DNA of 64,000 bases from assembly GCF_041260665.1 (NCBI RefSeq), contig NZ_JBGCCT010000001.1, forward strand, positions 62,001 through 126,000, given 5' to 3'. The notes under the pieces are model-generated. The model did no database searches, was not told the origin of the DNA, and worked only from the letters and a program-made list of their open reading frames with translations. The translations under genes were made by a program, and so were the position numbers. Shown here one piece after another: positions 39,471 through 48,750 of this stretch. This stretch comes from Catenulispora sp. GP43. Lineage in GTDB: Bacteria; Actinomycetota; Actinomycetes; Streptomycetales; Catenulisporaceae. The first letter of the stretch is position 1; each line of letters opens with the position of its first letter.

Positions 39471-39473
39471 CTG

Positions 39474-39833
39474 TCAGTCCCATTCCAATCCGCCGCGACG
39501 CCACACGTAGGCGTAGGCGACGAAGACGGTGAGGATGAAGAACACCATCTCGACCAGGCCGAACCAGCCCAGAGAGTCGAACCGCACCGCCCACGGGTAC
39601 AGGAACACGATTTCGATGTCGAAGATGATGAAGAGCATGGCGGTCAGGTAGTACTTCACCGGGAAGCGGCCGCCGCCGACCGGCTGCGGAGTGGGCTCGA
39701 TGCCGCACTCGTAGGCCTCCAGCTTGGCGCGGTTGTACCGCTTCGGTCCGGTGAGCATCCCCGACACCACCGAGAACACGGCGAACCCGGCGGCCAGGCC
39801 GCCGAGCACCAGAATCGGCGCGTAACTGTTCAT
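39474..39833 (-). CDS. nuoA: NADH-quinone oxidoreductase subunit A
   Basis: A 119-residue, three-helix subunit that is first in the 14-gene operon. KLEAYECGIEPTPQPVGGGRFPVKYYLTAMLFIIFDIEIVFLYPWAV is the conserved loop and second helix (given here only as its key parts YECGIEP and FDIEIVFLYPW). AGGA precedes the ATG at 39833. A Rex-type operator lies about 65-80 nt upstream. Confidence 0.96.
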   Translation of the reverse strand: MNSYAPILVLGGLAAGFAVFSVVSGMLTGPKRYNRAKLEAYECGIEPTPQPVGGGRFPVKYYLTAMLFIIFDIEIVFLYPWAVRFDSLGWFGLVEMVFFILTVFVAYAYVWRRGGLEWD

Positions 39834-39896
39834 GGGTGACGTCCTGTCAGGCAGGTTTGTGTCAATTTCTGGACGAGTGGGCCCTGCTCACGCTAC

Positions 39897-39914
39897 TTGT
39901 GGCTGATTTCACAA
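39897..39914. promoter_or_regulatory. Rex (NADH/NAD+ sensor) operator upstream of nuoA
   Basis: TTGTGGCTGATTTCACAA matches the streptomycete Rex consensus TTGTGAA-N4-TTCACAA: one half-site is perfect and the other differs at two inner positions. Rex is known to repress nuo and cyd genes in Streptomyces when NADH is low relative to NAD+. Confidence 0.7.
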
Positions 39915-40067
39915 GCTCCCGCGACGTTCAGTGCCGTGCCGTGAACCCAGTGTGTGGAGAGGCGGTTTCACAAGCACGACCGTGAGCGCCACGAAACGGT
40001 CGGTGCCTTCTTTCGGGCTGATCCTACGCCTGCGCCGTGTGGGCTGCGCCACAGGGGTGCGGCCAAG

Positions 40068-40083
40068 TGTGATCGAGATCACC
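40068..40083. promoter_or_regulatory. Crp-like palindrome
   Basis: TGTGA-TCGAGA-TCACC matches the Crp consensus TGTGA-N6-TCACA except for the last base, and includes the perfect inverted repeat GTGATC-GA-GATCAC. It lies between divergent nuoA and the lipoprotein gene, so its target is uncertain. Confidence 0.35.
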
Positions 40084-40290
40084 GGAAGATCAACGATCAT
40101 CAGCCCACGAAGATCATCCAACCGGATAAAAACGGAGGTGTTGTGATATAGGCGGTAGCACCTCCCGTCGGCTAAGACCGACTTGCGCACCCGGCCGAGC
40201 TCTGCAAGCGGCAAACCCCTTGGCGGCGCGGCATACGGGAGTAGGTTGCTGGCGTGGAGTCCAGGACGCCCTTCGGCGAGGAGGTCTGTG

Positions 40291-40962
40291 ATGCACCGGC
40301 GCCGGCTTTCTGTTAGCTCAGTCGCGGCATGCGCCGTTCTCCTTGGTTTCACAACGGTTTCCTGCTCCGCGACAGCCAATCAGGTGAACGCCCGCACGTC
40401 GGCCGGGTCCGGCACGGGGACGGTTTCGGCGAGCTCGTCTCAGGGGGCTGGCACGGGTCCGGCCACCACCTCGGATTCGAGTTCCCCGAGCGGTTCGGCT
40501 TCCGGAGGGCCGACTTCATCGGCTCCACCGACCCCACCCGCCCCACCCTCCTCACCGGCGTCCTCTTCGCCGACGCCCCCGCGGCCGGTCTCGTCACCGC
40601 CGGCGCCGCATCCGAGCCCGCCCCCATCGGCACCGAGCACCGCACACGGGACGATCACGGTCACACCGGCAGAGAACGGGACGACGATCCGCGTAGCGGT
40701 CGGCACGGACGTCATCGCCGCGCAGTTCCCCTATCCCTCCGCGCCGATGTCGACCAACCCAGCGGTCCTGGCGCCCGGGATCTCGCCGATGAGCATCGTC
40801 TGCCGCCCGGGGAGCACCTGCTCGGAGCCGCCGCGGACGTTCCTGGCGCGGGCCCGGGGGACGGCGGAGATCACGGCGTCGCGGGAGACGTGCGGGACGG
40901 CGGCGAAGTGCGTCACGCCGATGGTGCCGACGGAATTCGAGGTGACGGTCGTCGTCGAGTAG
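40291..40962 (+). CDS. Pro/Ser-rich lipoprotein of unknown function
   Basis: A 223-residue predicted lipoprotein. The signal peptide (basic HRRRLS, hydrophobic core) ends at a lipobox-like TVSC near residue 24. A ~100-residue Ser/Thr/Pro/Gly-rich linker follows, in which SPSG and PP patterns dominate. The C-terminal ~100-residue domain (from HGTITVTPAENGTTIRVAVGTDV to FEVTVVVE) has four Cys that may form disulfides and resembles a small beta-sandwich. The ATG at 40291 is chosen because AGGAGG stands 6 nt upstream; an open frame runs further upstream without support. I do not recognise the family of the C-terminal domain. It is divergent from nuoA. Confidence 0.78.
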   Translation: MHRRRLSVSSVAACAVLLGFTTVSCSATANQVNARTSAGSGTGTVSASSSQGAGTGPATTSDSSSPSGSASGGPTSSAPPTPPAPPSSPASSSPTPPRPVSSPPAPHPSPPPSAPSTAHGTITVTPAENGTTIRVAVGTDVIAAQFPYPSAPMSTNPAVLAPGISPMSIVCRPGSTCSEPPRTFLARARGTAEITASRETCGTAAKCVTPMVPTEFEVTVVVE

Positions 40963-41022
40963 GGCGTGAGGGTGGGCCTGCCCGGCCCTGAGGGCTTCTC
41001 CAGGCCGTTTCCGGGACGGCAC

Positions 41023-41067
41023 CGCGCCCCGGCCCGAGAAGCCCGGACCGGGGCGCGTGCGGCTTTG
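41023..41067. terminator. Terminator between convergent lipoprotein and LRR genes
   Basis: A perfect 10-bp stem CGCGCCCCGG / CCGGGGCGCG (41023-41032 with 41048-41057) and a 15-nt loop, followed on the plus strand by TGCGGCTTT. Confidence 0.65.
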
Positions 41068-41078
41068 TCAGCCTTCTG

Positions 41079-44000
41079 TCAGCTGCTGCTGCGCCAGGGC
41101 TGCGAGGGCGCCGGCGGCGGGCCGTAGCCGGGAGGCGCGCCGATGTGGGTGCGGTCCGCGTCGGACTCACCGGGCTGTGTCTGTGGCTGTGGCTGTGGCT
41201 GTGGCTGTGTCTGCCACCCGCGCTCCTCGAAGGCGCCGGGCCGGATCGGCCGCGCCGCGAAGGAATCGGGGCCCTCCACGACCTCGACGACCTCCTCGTC
41301 CACCACGAGCGAGGGACCGTCGTAGACCACGGTCGGCTGGTCCGGCACCGGCTGGAACACCACCACCGGCTCCTCCACGACCGCCACCGGCTCCTCGACC
41401 GCCACGAGGTCCGCCTCGGTTTCGTGGCGCTGCGCCGGGAACGCCGCGATCGACGGGGGCAGCGGCTCGCCGGCCACCGCGGCCGCCCGCTGGTCGATGC
41501 GGGCCTGGCGCTCGTCGGCGGAGAGGGTCTCGACGAACTGGACGCCTTCGGCGGCGTCGGCGGGTTCAGCCTCTTCGACGACGAAGTCGTGCACCAGGGT
41601 GGGCTCGTCGGCCAGCGCCGCGTCGGCGTGCAGACCGCGAAGGTCCTGCTGCTCGGCCGGCGGGACGTAGCCGATCGCCGCGTCGGCGGGCAGGCCGGCG
41701 ACGTCGTGCTGTTCGGCGGGCGGGACATGGCCGAACAGACCGCCGAGATCCTGCTGCTCGCCTGGCGGGACATGGCCGACAGCCGGATCGGCGTGCAGAC
41801 CGCCGAGGTCTTGCTGCTCACCCGGTGAGACCTGGCCGATCGCCGCATCGGCTTGCGGGCCGCGGAGGTCGGGGTGGTCGAGGTGGTCGCCGAACATCGC
41901 GGTCTCGGCCACCGCGCCGTTGGCACCGTGGACCGCCGCGTGCGAGCCGGTTCCGACCGGGGAGAACCGCGGGCCCTGGTCGGTCACTGCACCGTTGGCG
42001 GCATGGGCCGGCCCGTGCTGCCCGGCCGCGGCCTGCTCAGCTGCGGCCTGCTCGGCAGCGGCCGCCGCGGCCGCCTCCGCCTCCGCCTCCGCCTCCGCCT
42101 CGTCGGCCCGGTTCGCCGCGGCCACCATCTCCGCCAGCAGCGCGGCCTCCTCGGCGGCGGCCGCCTCGTGCGCCGCGCTCAGCGCCGCGTCGTCGTCGCC
42201 CGCCTCGGCGGCGGCCACCGCCTGCGCGGCGAGCGCCACCGCCTTGTCGTCGACGAATTCCGCGGCCGCCTCCGCGATCTCCGCGGCCAGCTGCGGTGCG
42301 GCGGGTTCCTCCGCCGCCCCGCCCGCGCCGACGATCACTTCCGCCGCCAGTTCGCGGCGCACCGCGTCGGCGGCCTCTTCCAGGACGGCCCGCGCCAGCG
42401 CGCGGAGCGCGTTCTCGTCCGCGGCGTGCAGCGCCGCCAGGACCTGCGCTTCGGCCGCGGCCACCGCCGCGTCCAGGACGCCGCCGGCGTTCAGGACTTC
42501 GGCCAGTTCGGAATCGATCTCCTCCGACACGATCGCCTGCGCGAGCGCCTGGGCCGTCGCCGGGTCGCCGAGGGCGGCGGGTTCCGCCGAGTCCTCTTCG
42601 AGCACAGCCGCTTCCGGTTCCAGTTCCGACTCCGACTCCGGTTCCGACTCCAGCGCCGGTTGCGGCTCCGGTTCGACCACGGCCGTCAGCTCCGGCTCCG
42701 CTTCCGCTTCCGGTTCAGGCTCGGGTTCGGGGTCGGACTCGGGCTCCGGTTCGGACTCCAGCTCCGGCTCCGACTCCGGCTCCGACTCCGGCTCGGTCGC
42801 GGCCTCGATCGCCGCGCCGTCCTCGATCGCCGCGCCGTCCTCGTTCTCCGCCTCGTTCTCCGCCTCGTTCTCACTCTGCGCCGCGGCGGCCGCCTCGGCG
42901 AACGCCTCCTCGACCGCGGCCTCCACGGCGGCCTCCGCCGCCTGCGCCATCAGCGCCGCCTCGGCGTGCACCACACCGCCGACGATGCCGGCGATGGCGT
43001 CGGCCTCGTGGCGGCGGGCCCGCTCGGCCTCCTCCACGCCGGCCTGCGCGACGGCGTCGCGCTTGTCCGCCGGGACCCGGTCGCCGAGCGCGCCGTACAG
43101 CGCCTTGTCTGCGGTCAGGGCCATCGTGCCCACGTCCCAGTTCTCCGGGACCGCGGCGAGCAGCGGGTTGTCGCTGAGGTCGAGCTCCTTGAGCGTCAGC
43201 TTCTGCCAGTTGCTCGTCGGCAGGTCCGAGAGCCGGTTGCCGCGCAGGACCAGGGTCTCCAGCTTCGGCAGGTCGCAGACCGAGCGCGGGATCCAGGACA
43301 GCTGGTTCTCGGCGACGTCGAGTTTGCGCAGCGACTCCAGGCCGCCCAGGGCGCGCGGGAGGGAGGACAGCTCGTTGTCCGCCAGGTCCAGGGTCACCAG
43401 GTTGCGGAGCAGGCCCAGGGTGCGCGGGACCCAGGACAGCTGGTTCGAGGCCAGGTTCAGGGTGGTCAGCGCGCCGAGGCCGGACAGCTGGAACGGGAGC
43501 TCGCGCAGGTTGTTGCCGACCAGGTCCAGGCTCTCCAGGCGGTGCAGGCCGCCCAGGCCCGCCGGCAGGGTCTCCAGGTCGCAGTACGCCAGCGACAGCC
43601 AGGTCAGGCGCTTCAGCGCGCCCACCGAGGCGGGCAGCGCGGTCAGCGGGTTCTGCGCCAGGTTCAGGGTGTCCAGGTTGGCCAGGCCGTCGAAGCTGTC
43701 CGGCAGGTCGCGCAGGCTGTTGCGGGAGACGTCCAGGGACGTCAGGACGCGCAGCGCGCCCAGCGACGGCGGCAGCTCGGTGAGCCGGTTGTAGGTCAGG
43801 CTCAGCTTGTCCAGCGAGGCCAGGCGGCCGATCGCCTCCGGGACGTGGGTCAGCCAGTTGTCGGCCAGGTTCAGCTCGGTCAGCCGGCTCAGGTCGGCCA
43901 CCGAGGCCGGCAGCTCCTCCAGGTGGTTGCCGCTGAGGGCGAGGGTCTGCAGTTCGCTGAGATTGCCGATGGACGCCGGGAGGGTCTGCAACTGGTTCTT

Positions 44001-44714
44001 CTGCAGGTACAGCTTGGTCAGCGAGGCCATGTCGCCGATCGAGGTCGGCAGCTTGCGCAGCCGGTTGCCGGTCAGGCTCAGCTCCTGCAGCCGGATCAGG
44101 GCCCCGATGCTCGGCGGCAGCTCGGTCAGGACGTTGTCGTCGGCCGACAGCGACACCAGGGTCTGCGTGTCGCCGATCCAGTCCGGGAGCTCGGTGAGCC
44201 GGTTGCCGTCGACGACCAGGGTGCGCAGGTTCGGCGAGCCCAAGGAATGCGGCAGCTCGGGCAGCTGGTTCTTCTGGAGATAAAGCTGTGTGAGGTCGCC
44301 CAGGCGGCCGACCGCCTCGGGCAGCTCGGTGAACGCGTTCTCGTCGAGCCACAGGCTGCTCAGCCGCTCCAGCCGAGCGAACTCCTCGGGCAGCGCGGCC
44401 AGGCCGTTGCCGGTCAGGCTCAGCTCGATCAGCCCGGTCAGCGACGACACCTGCGGCGGCAGCTCCTCGCAGCCGTTGTGGTCCAGCCACAGCCGGCGCA
44501 GGCCCGTCAGCTCGCCGAGCGTCTCGGGCAGGTCCCGCAGCCGGTTGCCCGAAAGGTTCAGGAAGGTGACGGGCCGCAGCTCCGGCAGGCGGCCGAACTC
44601 GGCGGGCAGCCCGGCCAGACCCAGATTGGACAGGTCCAGGCCGACCTCGCCGTTGTCCTCGGTGGTGAGACGGTCACTGATGAGTCTTCTGATGTGGTCG
44701 ATGTCCGGATTCAC
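41079..44714 (-). CDS. Large leucine-rich-repeat protein with acidic and repetitive C-terminal half
   Basis: A 1211-residue protein without signal peptide or membrane helix. Residues ~24-545 hold 22 leucine-rich repeats with a 23-residue period and consensus LxxLxLxxNxLxxLPxxIGxL, the bacterial/ROCO/SHOC2-like type. A helical Ala/Glu-rich region (~560-640) is followed by a Glu-Pro-Ser run rich in SEPE, a second Ala-rich segment, a ~20-residue tandem repeat (bases 41611-41869) and a Pro/Gln tail. No kinase, ROC GTPase, NACHT or TIR domain is seen. The start is taken as the GTG at 44714 with GGGGGA upstream; the frame extends to a TTG at 44753. It is probably a protein-protein scaffold in the cytoplasm; the partner is unknown. 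Confidence 0.85.
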   Translation of the reverse strand: MNPDIDHIRRLISDRLTTEDNGEVGLDLSNLGLAGLPAEFGRLPELRPVTFLNLSGNRLRDLPETLGELTGLRRLWLDHNGCEELPPQVSSLTGLIELSLTGNGLAALPEEFARLERLSSLWLDENAFTELPEAVGRLGDLTQLYLQKNQLPELPHSLGSPNLRTLVVDGNRLTELPDWIGDTQTLVSLSADDNVLTELPPSIGALIRLQELSLTGNRLRKLPTSIGDMASLTKLYLQKNQLQTLPASIGNLSELQTLALSGNHLEELPASVADLSRLTELNLADNWLTHVPEAIGRLASLDKLSLTYNRLTELPPSLGALRVLTSLDVSRNSLRDLPDSFDGLANLDTLNLAQNPLTALPASVGALKRLTWLSLAYCDLETLPAGLGGLHRLESLDLVGNNLRELPFQLSGLGALTTLNLASNQLSWVPRTLGLLRNLVTLDLADNELSSLPRALGGLESLRKLDVAENQLSWIPRSVCDLPKLETLVLRGNRLSDLPTSNWQKLTLKELDLSDNPLLAAVPENWDVGTMALTADKALYGALGDRVPADKRDAVAQAGVEEAERARRHEADAIAGIVGGVVHAEAALMAQAAEAAVEAAVEEAFAEAAAAAQSENEAENEAENEDGAAIEDGAAIEAATEPESEPESEPELESEPEPESDPEPEPEPEAEAEPELTAVVEPEPQPALESEPESESELEPEAAVLEEDSAEPAALGDPATAQALAQAIVSEEIDSELAEVLNAGGVLDAAVAAAEAQVLAALHAADENALRALARAVLEEAADAVRRELAAEVIVGAGGAAEEPAAPQLAAEIAEAAAEFVDDKAVALAAQAVAAAEAGDDDAALSAAHEAAAAEEAALLAEMVAAANRADEAEAEAEAEAAAAAAAEQAAAEQAAAGQHGPAHAANGAVTDQGPRFSPVGTGSHAAVHGANGAVAETAMFGDHLDHPDLRGPQADAAIGQVSPGEQQDLGGLHADPAVGHVPPGEQQDLGGLFGHVPPAEQHDVAGLPADAAIGYVPPAEQQDLRGLHADAALADEPTLVHDFVVEEAEPADAAEGVQFVETLSADERQARIDQRAAAVAGEPLPPSIAAFPAQRHETEADLVAVEEPVAVVEEPVVVFQPVPDQPTVVYDGPSLVVDEEVVEVVEGPDSFAARPIRPGAFEERGWQTQPQPQPQPQTQPGESDADRTHIGAPPGYGPPPAPSQPWRSSS
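41175..41210 (-). repeat. Hexanucleotide microsatellite coding Gln-Pro
   Basis: Six copies of CTGTGK on the plus strand encode alternating Gln and Pro/Thr near the C-terminus of the LRR protein. In-frame length change would be tolerated. Confidence 0.8.
41611..41869 (-). repeat. Four to five tandem ~60-bp units in the LRR protein tail
   Basis: The protein unit [20 protein letters not shown] recurs with variants, the middle copy shortened to about 15 residues. The DNA copies are diverged enough to show that the repeat is retained rather than freshly expanded. Confidence 0.75.
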
Positions 44715-44816
44715 AGTCCGTCCCCCTGCGTCGTTCTGAAGTGGCAATCGCAATGCTCTCGGCGGTCACAGACTGCCATCCCCGACAGGTGTATGTCGCA
44801 TTGACGCTACCTTGCT

Positions 44817-44822
44817 TATAGT
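44817..44822 (+). promoter_or_regulatory. Candidate -10 for a leaderless phosphotransferase mRNA
   Basis: TATAGT is followed after 7 nt by the GTG at 44830. A nearby TTGACG (44801-44806) is too close to act as its -35. Confidence 0.45.
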
Positions 44823-44829
44823 CCGCGCC

Positions 44830-45996
44830 GTGAGCGAACCGAGCAGGAACGCCGAAGCCGGACCGGACGCCACCCGGCCCCAGACCAGCACCCGCGACCC
44901 CGAAGCGCTGCGGGCCGCCCTCGAACCCTGGCTCGCCCGCCGGACCGGCGGCACCGCGGTCGGGATATCCGATGTCCGAACACCCCAGACGAACGGGATG
45001 TCCTCGGAGACGTTGTTGTTCGACGCCCACTGGACCTCCACCGACGGACAGGCGCATTCCCACCGGTGCGTCGCGCGTCTGGCACCGGCGTCCGACGCCA
45101 TGCCCATCTTCCCCGAATACCGGATGCGGGATCAGTTCACTGTCATGGCGTTGGTCGGCGAACGCACGGCGGTCCCGGTGCCGCGCACTCTTTGGTATGA
45201 ATCCGACCCGGAAATCCTCGGTGCGGAGTTCTTCGTCATGGAACGCGTCGAGGGCCTGGTGCCGCCGGACATCCTGCCGTACACCTTCGGCGACAACTGG
45301 CTCGCCGCAGCCACCGACGACCAACGGCGGGCCCTGCAGAGCGCGACCGTCGCCACCCTGGCCGGCATCCACGCCATCCCCGCGACGGCCGAAGAAGTCA
45401 CCTTTCTGGGTGATCTCGGGGCGGACGGCGACGCCGCGCTGCGCGCCCACGTCGACGGCTGGCGCGCGTACAACGCCTGGGCCCACGGCTCGCAGCCGAT
45501 CCCGATCCTGGAGAAGACGTTCGCCTGGCTCGACGCGCACTGGCCGGCCGCCGTCGACGCCCCGGTCCTGAGTTGGGGCGACGCCCGCATCGGCAACATC
45601 ATGTACCGGGACTTCGCCCCGGCCGCGGTCCTGGACTGGGAGATGGCCGGGATAGCACCGCGCGAGGTGGACCTCGGCTGGCTGGCCTTCCTCCACCGCT
45701 TCTTCCAGGACCTCGCGGAGTTCTTCGGCCTGCCCGGGCTGCCGGGCTTCCTCGCGTTCGGCGACGTGGCCGAGGAGTACGCCGCTCTCACCGGCTACCG
45801 GGTGCGCGACCGGGAGTTCTACGAGGTGTACGCCGCGCTCCGGCACGGGATCGTGATGGGCCGGGTGAACCAGCGGCGCGTCCGGTTCGGGGAGCAGGAG
45901 GCTCCGGCCGAACCGGACGGGCTGGTGAACCACGCCGCGACGCTCGAGCGCATGCTCGACGGGACTTACTGGTCCTCGAGCGAGAACGGCGGGTAG
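44830..45996 (+). CDS. APH-family phosphotransferase
   Basis: A 388-residue protein of the aminoglycoside-phosphotransferase/choline-kinase-like fold, near the ACAD10/11-type group. The ATP-site FFVMERVEG hinge, the catalytic-loop LSWGDARIGNIMY and the metal-binding AVLDWEMA are seen. In the catalytic loop the usual HGD reads WGD, but the catalytic Asp and the following Asn are kept, and I recall this form in related actinobacterial sequences. The substrate is unknown; a role in antibiotic resistance should not be assumed. The GTG at 44830 fits a leaderless message. Its 3' end overlaps the convergent DUF4389 gene by 31 bp. Confidence 0.83.
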   Translation: MSEPSRNAEAGPDATRPQTSTRDPEALRAALEPWLARRTGGTAVGISDVRTPQTNGMSSETLLFDAHWTSTDGQAHSHRCVARLAPASDAMPIFPEYRMRDQFTVMALVGERTAVPVPRTLWYESDPEILGAEFFVMERVEGLVPPDILPYTFGDNWLAAATDDQRRALQSATVATLAGIHAIPATAEEVTFLGDLGADGDAALRAHVDGWRAYNAWAHGSQPIPILEKTFAWLDAHWPAAVDAPVLSWGDARIGNIMYRDFAPAAVLDWEMAGIAPREVDLGWLAFLHRFFQDLAEFFGLPGLPGFLAFGDVAEEYAALTGYRVRDREFYEVYAALRHGIVMGRVNQRRVRFGEQEAPAEPDGLVNHAATLERMLDGTYWSSSENGG

Positions 45997-46526
45997 GCGT
46001 CGTGCGTCAGGTACATGTAGCTCGACACCCGGGTCTGCCAGCGGATGACGCCTGTGACGAAGTTCCACAGCCCCTGCGGGTAGCGGCCGGTGAACAGGAT
46101 CGCCCACCAGGCGATGAAGGTCACGATGCCGGCGCACAGGCCGAGGACGTAGAGCACGATGAAGTGCGGGATGAGCATGAAGATCTTGACGAAGATGAGC
46201 CCGCGGCTGAGTTTCTCCGGGTACTGGAACTGCACCTTCACCGGATAGCCCGCGCCCTGCGGCGGCAGGCCGCCGTACGGGTTCGGCCCGGGGCCGTAGC
46301 CGGGACCGCCGGGGCCCGGGCCGTAACCGGGACCGCCCGGACCACCGGGCGGAGGCCCGTAGCCGGGGCCGCCCTGGCCGCCCTGGCCGCCCGGCGGCGG
46401 GCCGTAGCCGGGGGGCTGCTGCCCATAGCCGGGGCCGCCTTGGCCGTACCCCGCCCCGCTTTGTCCGTACCCCTGTCCGCCTTGCCCGCCCTGGCCATAG
46501 CCGGGCCCGTACTGGTCTGAAGACAT
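45966..46526 (-). CDS. DUF4389 membrane protein with Gly/Tyr/Pro-rich N-terminus
   Basis: A 186-residue protein. The first ~95 residues are repeats of GYGQGG and GYGPGP type. A DUF4389 domain follows (YPVKVQFQYPEKLSRGLIFVKIFMLIPHFIVLYVLGL, then WWAILFTGRYPQGLWNFVTGVIRWQTRVSSYMYLTHDAYPPFSL), with two membrane helices. DUF4389 proteins are widespread in actinobacteria with no established role. The gene is downstream of a membrane-protein gene on the same strand, 87 nt away. Confidence 0.85.
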   Translation of the reverse strand: MSSDQYGPGYGQGGQGGQGYGQSGAGYGQGGPGYGQQPPGYGPPPGGQGGQGGPGYGPPPGGPGGPGYGPGPGGPGYGPGPNPYGGLPPQGAGYPVKVQFQYPEKLSRGLIFVKIFMLIPHFIVLYVLGLCAGIVTFIAWWAILFTGRYPQGLWNFVTGVIRWQTRVSSYMYLTHDAYPPFSLEDQ

Positions 46527-46613
46527 GGTTCCCCTCCGTGATTCGACATGAGCCGCGTACGGAACCTACTGCGTGATCATGGAACGGGGAATGGGAAACC
46601 ACCCGGCGGAACG

Positions 46614-47729
46614 TCAGCCGCGCACGTCGTCCGGCACCGGCTTGGGCTTCACGGGCTGCCGGTTCACCGGGGTGATCACGTCGATCTGCGCCTCCGACGT
46701 GCGCCGCGGACCCGACCAGCGGGCCGGGACCGCGTCGATGCGGTAGGCCAGCGCGTATGCCACCGCCTCGTAGTTCACGCGCCATCCCTGGAAATGCGGC
46801 CACGCCTCGTCCGGCGTCCGTTCGAACTCATATCCCTGGGCGCGCATACGCTGCACGCCGTAAAGGAACTCCTCCTTGGTGAGCAGGATCGGGTCGTCAG
46901 GGGAAGGGTCCGGGTTATAGGGCACGCGCTCAGTACGAGCGATCTCGCGCAGCGTCACGTATCCGCTTCGCAACGCCATGCGGATCTCTCCGACGTTCTG
47001 CGACGGATTGAACGACACGTGCAGCGCGGCGGCGTCCATGACCGCCAAAAGGGCGATCAGCCAGTTGCGCTGCGCTCGGGGGGACCGGAAGTAGATGAGA
47101 ACGGGATAGCTGGTGTGGCTCTCGGAAACGTCGGCCGTCCACCGCTCCCATCCTCTATAGAGGTCCGGGAGTTGGTCGTTCAGGTTGACCATCGCATAGC
47201 GCGCCAGGATCTCCGGGCCCCAGGCGGGACCGCCCGCGCGCGCCTCCAGCATCGTCACCTCGGTCTCGCGCCGGGCGTAGGCGGCGTAGAGCGCGGGCAG
47301 GTACCCGACCAGCAGGCCGATGGAGACCGGTCCGGTGACGGCGGCGCAGAAGTCCACGGCGTTCAGGCGGGACTTGTCGGCGGAGGCGAAGCCCAGGGTG
47401 AACAGCGAGGAGCCGGCCTCGCGGATCGAGGCCCGCAGGTCCAGCGCCCCCAGCGAGAAGTTGACCATGGTGTAGCCGATCAGGAAGGCGCTGAGCCAGC
47501 CGACCAGCTTGGCGACCACGGACAGCGGTCCGGCGTAGGCCAGGATGCGGTCCTTGGTCTCGTACCGCTCGAAGCGGTTGGCGAGCAGCTGGAACGTGCG
47601 GTAGACGGTCCGCCCCAGGATGTTGGACAGCCCCGGCCGGAAGACCCGCGGCACCACGAGGGTCCGCACCTCCGACATGAAGGTGCCCAGCACGATCAGG
47701 CCCCCGACCACACCCCAGATCGTCCGCAC
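46614..47729 (-). CDS. Membrane protein with a possible two-helix channel core
   Basis: A 371-residue protein with an N-terminal helix (WGVVGGLIVLGTFMSEV), two or three further helices at about residues 60-165, and a large cytoplasmic C-terminal half. Between the helices lies SSLFTLGFASADK, which resembles the pore loop of potassium-channel-like (Ion_trans_2) proteins, where TxGYG would be the filter; here it reads TLGFA. The C-terminal half has no domain I recognise. It begins with ATG at 47729, divergent from the luciferase-like oxidoreductase gene. Ion transport is a guess from one motif. Confidence 0.6.
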   Translation of the reverse strand: MRTIWGVVGGLIVLGTFMSEVRTLVVPRVFRPGLSNILGRTVYRTFQLLANRFERYETKDRILAYAGPLSVVAKLVGWLSAFLIGYTMVNFSLGALDLRASIREAGSSLFTLGFASADKSRLNAVDFCAAVTGPVSIGLLVGYLPALYAAYARRETEVTMLEARAGGPAWGPEILARYAMVNLNDQLPDLYRGWERWTADVSESHTSYPVLIYFRSPRAQRNWLIALLAVMDAAALHVSFNPSQNVGEIRMALRSGYVTLREIARTERVPYNPDPSPDDPILLTKEEFLYGVQRMRAQGYEFERTPDEAWPHFQGWRVNYEAVAYALAYRIDAVPARWSGPRRTSEAQIDVITPVNRQPVKPKPVPDDVRG

Positions 47730-47815
47730 AGTCCGGCTCCGTTGATCATCGATCGTGTGTTCACGCGCGGCCTGACCCGCTCTCTTCCTAGGGTGATCGT
47801 AATAGGCTCGGGGGC

Positions 47816-48727
47816 ATGTTGCGTCTCGGCGTCTGCGTCCTGCCCGACCGTCCCTTCCGCGAGGCCGCCGCGCGCTGGCGCCGGGCCGAGGAGCTCGGCT
47901 TCGAGCACGCGTGGACGTACGACCACATCACCTTCAGCGGCATCCCGGACGGCCCCTGGTACGACGCGGTCACGACCCTGGCCTCGGCCGCCGCGGTGAC
48001 GAGGAGGATCAAGCTCGGGACGCTGGTGGCCTCGCCCAACTTCCGCCATCCGGTCCCGTTCGCCCAGGAGATCATGTCCCTGGACGACGTCTCGCGGGGG
48101 CGCTTCATCCTGGGCTACGGCGCCGGCTCGTTCGGCCCGGACGCCCGGGTGCTCGGCCACGGCCCCGACGGCGAGGGCTGGTCAGCCAAGGAGCGCGGCG
48201 AGCGCTACCGGGAGTCGGTCGAGATCCTGGACCAGCTGCTGCGCGGGGCGGCGGAGGGCCGGACCCGCACCACCTACCGCGGTACCTATTACGAAGCGGT
48301 GGACGCCCGGATGGAGCCGGGCTGCGTCCAGCAGCCGCGGGTGCCCTTCGGGCTGGCCGCCACCGGGCCGCTGGGTCTGCGGACCGTGGTGGAGCACGCG
48401 CAGATGTGGATCGCCGACGACACTCTGGCCGGCCGCGACGGCGAGGGCCCGACCGCCGACGACACCTGGGCCGCGCTGGAGAAGGTCACCAGGAAGCTGG
48501 ACGAGGCCTGCGAGAAGGAGGGCCGGGACCCGGCCTCGCTGCCGCGGATGCTGCTGACCGGCCTGTCGCCGCTGCGGACGATGGAGTCCAAGGCGCGGTT
48601 CGACGACGTCGCGGGCCGGGTGGAGGAACTCGGCTTCACCGATTTCGTGGTCCACTATCCCCGCGAATCAGGGGCTTACGCCACCCCCGCGCACGTCCTT
48701 GACGAGATCGCGCCCGCCAACGCCTGA
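47816..48727 (+). CDS. Luciferase-like (LLM-class) flavin or F420-dependent oxidoreductase
   Basis: A 303-residue TIM-barrel enzyme. Family marks are the N-terminal barrel strand MLRLGVCVLPDRPF, AEELGFEHAWTYDHI, KLGTLVASPNFRHPVPFAQEIMSLDDVSRGRFILGYGAGS and the C-terminal GFTDFVVHYPRE. F420 rather than FMN is likely in this type of organism. The substrate is unknown. TAGGCT (47803-47808) stands 7 nt before the ATG, suggesting a leaderless message. The gene for an N-acetyltransferase follows 23 nt later with its own -10-like hexamer. Confidence 0.87.
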   Translation: MLRLGVCVLPDRPFREAAARWRRAEELGFEHAWTYDHITFSGIPDGPWYDAVTTLASAAAVTRRIKLGTLVASPNFRHPVPFAQEIMSLDDVSRGRFILGYGAGSFGPDARVLGHGPDGEGWSAKERGERYRESVEILDQLLRGAAEGRTRTTYRGTYYEAVDARMEPGCVQQPRVPFGLAATGPLGLRTVVEHAQMWIADDTLAGRDGEGPTADDTWAALEKVTRKLDEACEKEGRDPASLPRMLLTGLSPLRTMESKARFDDVAGRVEELGFTDFVVHYPRESGAYATPAHVLDEIAPANA

Positions 48728-48750
48728 AGACTGCTTTACCCTATGTCACC

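Larger units (their letters stand above)
39834..40290. other. Divergent regulatory region between nuoA and the lipoprotein gene
   Basis: No gene is supported in these 457 bp. It contains the Rex operator (39897-39914), a lone Rex half-site TTTCACAA (39966-39973), a Crp-like palindrome (40068-40083), a cluster of six GATC tetramers (40071-40118) and an inverted repeat GGAGGTG / CACCTCC (40134-40140 with 40159-40165). Confidence 0.6.

Noticed and set aside
39909-40379. Minus-strand open frame of 156 codons upstream of nuoA
   Set aside because: It covers the Rex operator and the lipoprotein start, has no ribosome site and no recognisable domain.
44801-44822. TTGACG and TATAGT as a -35/-10 promoter pair
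   Set aside because: The spacer is only 10 bp, far below the required 16-18 bp; only the -10 element was kept.
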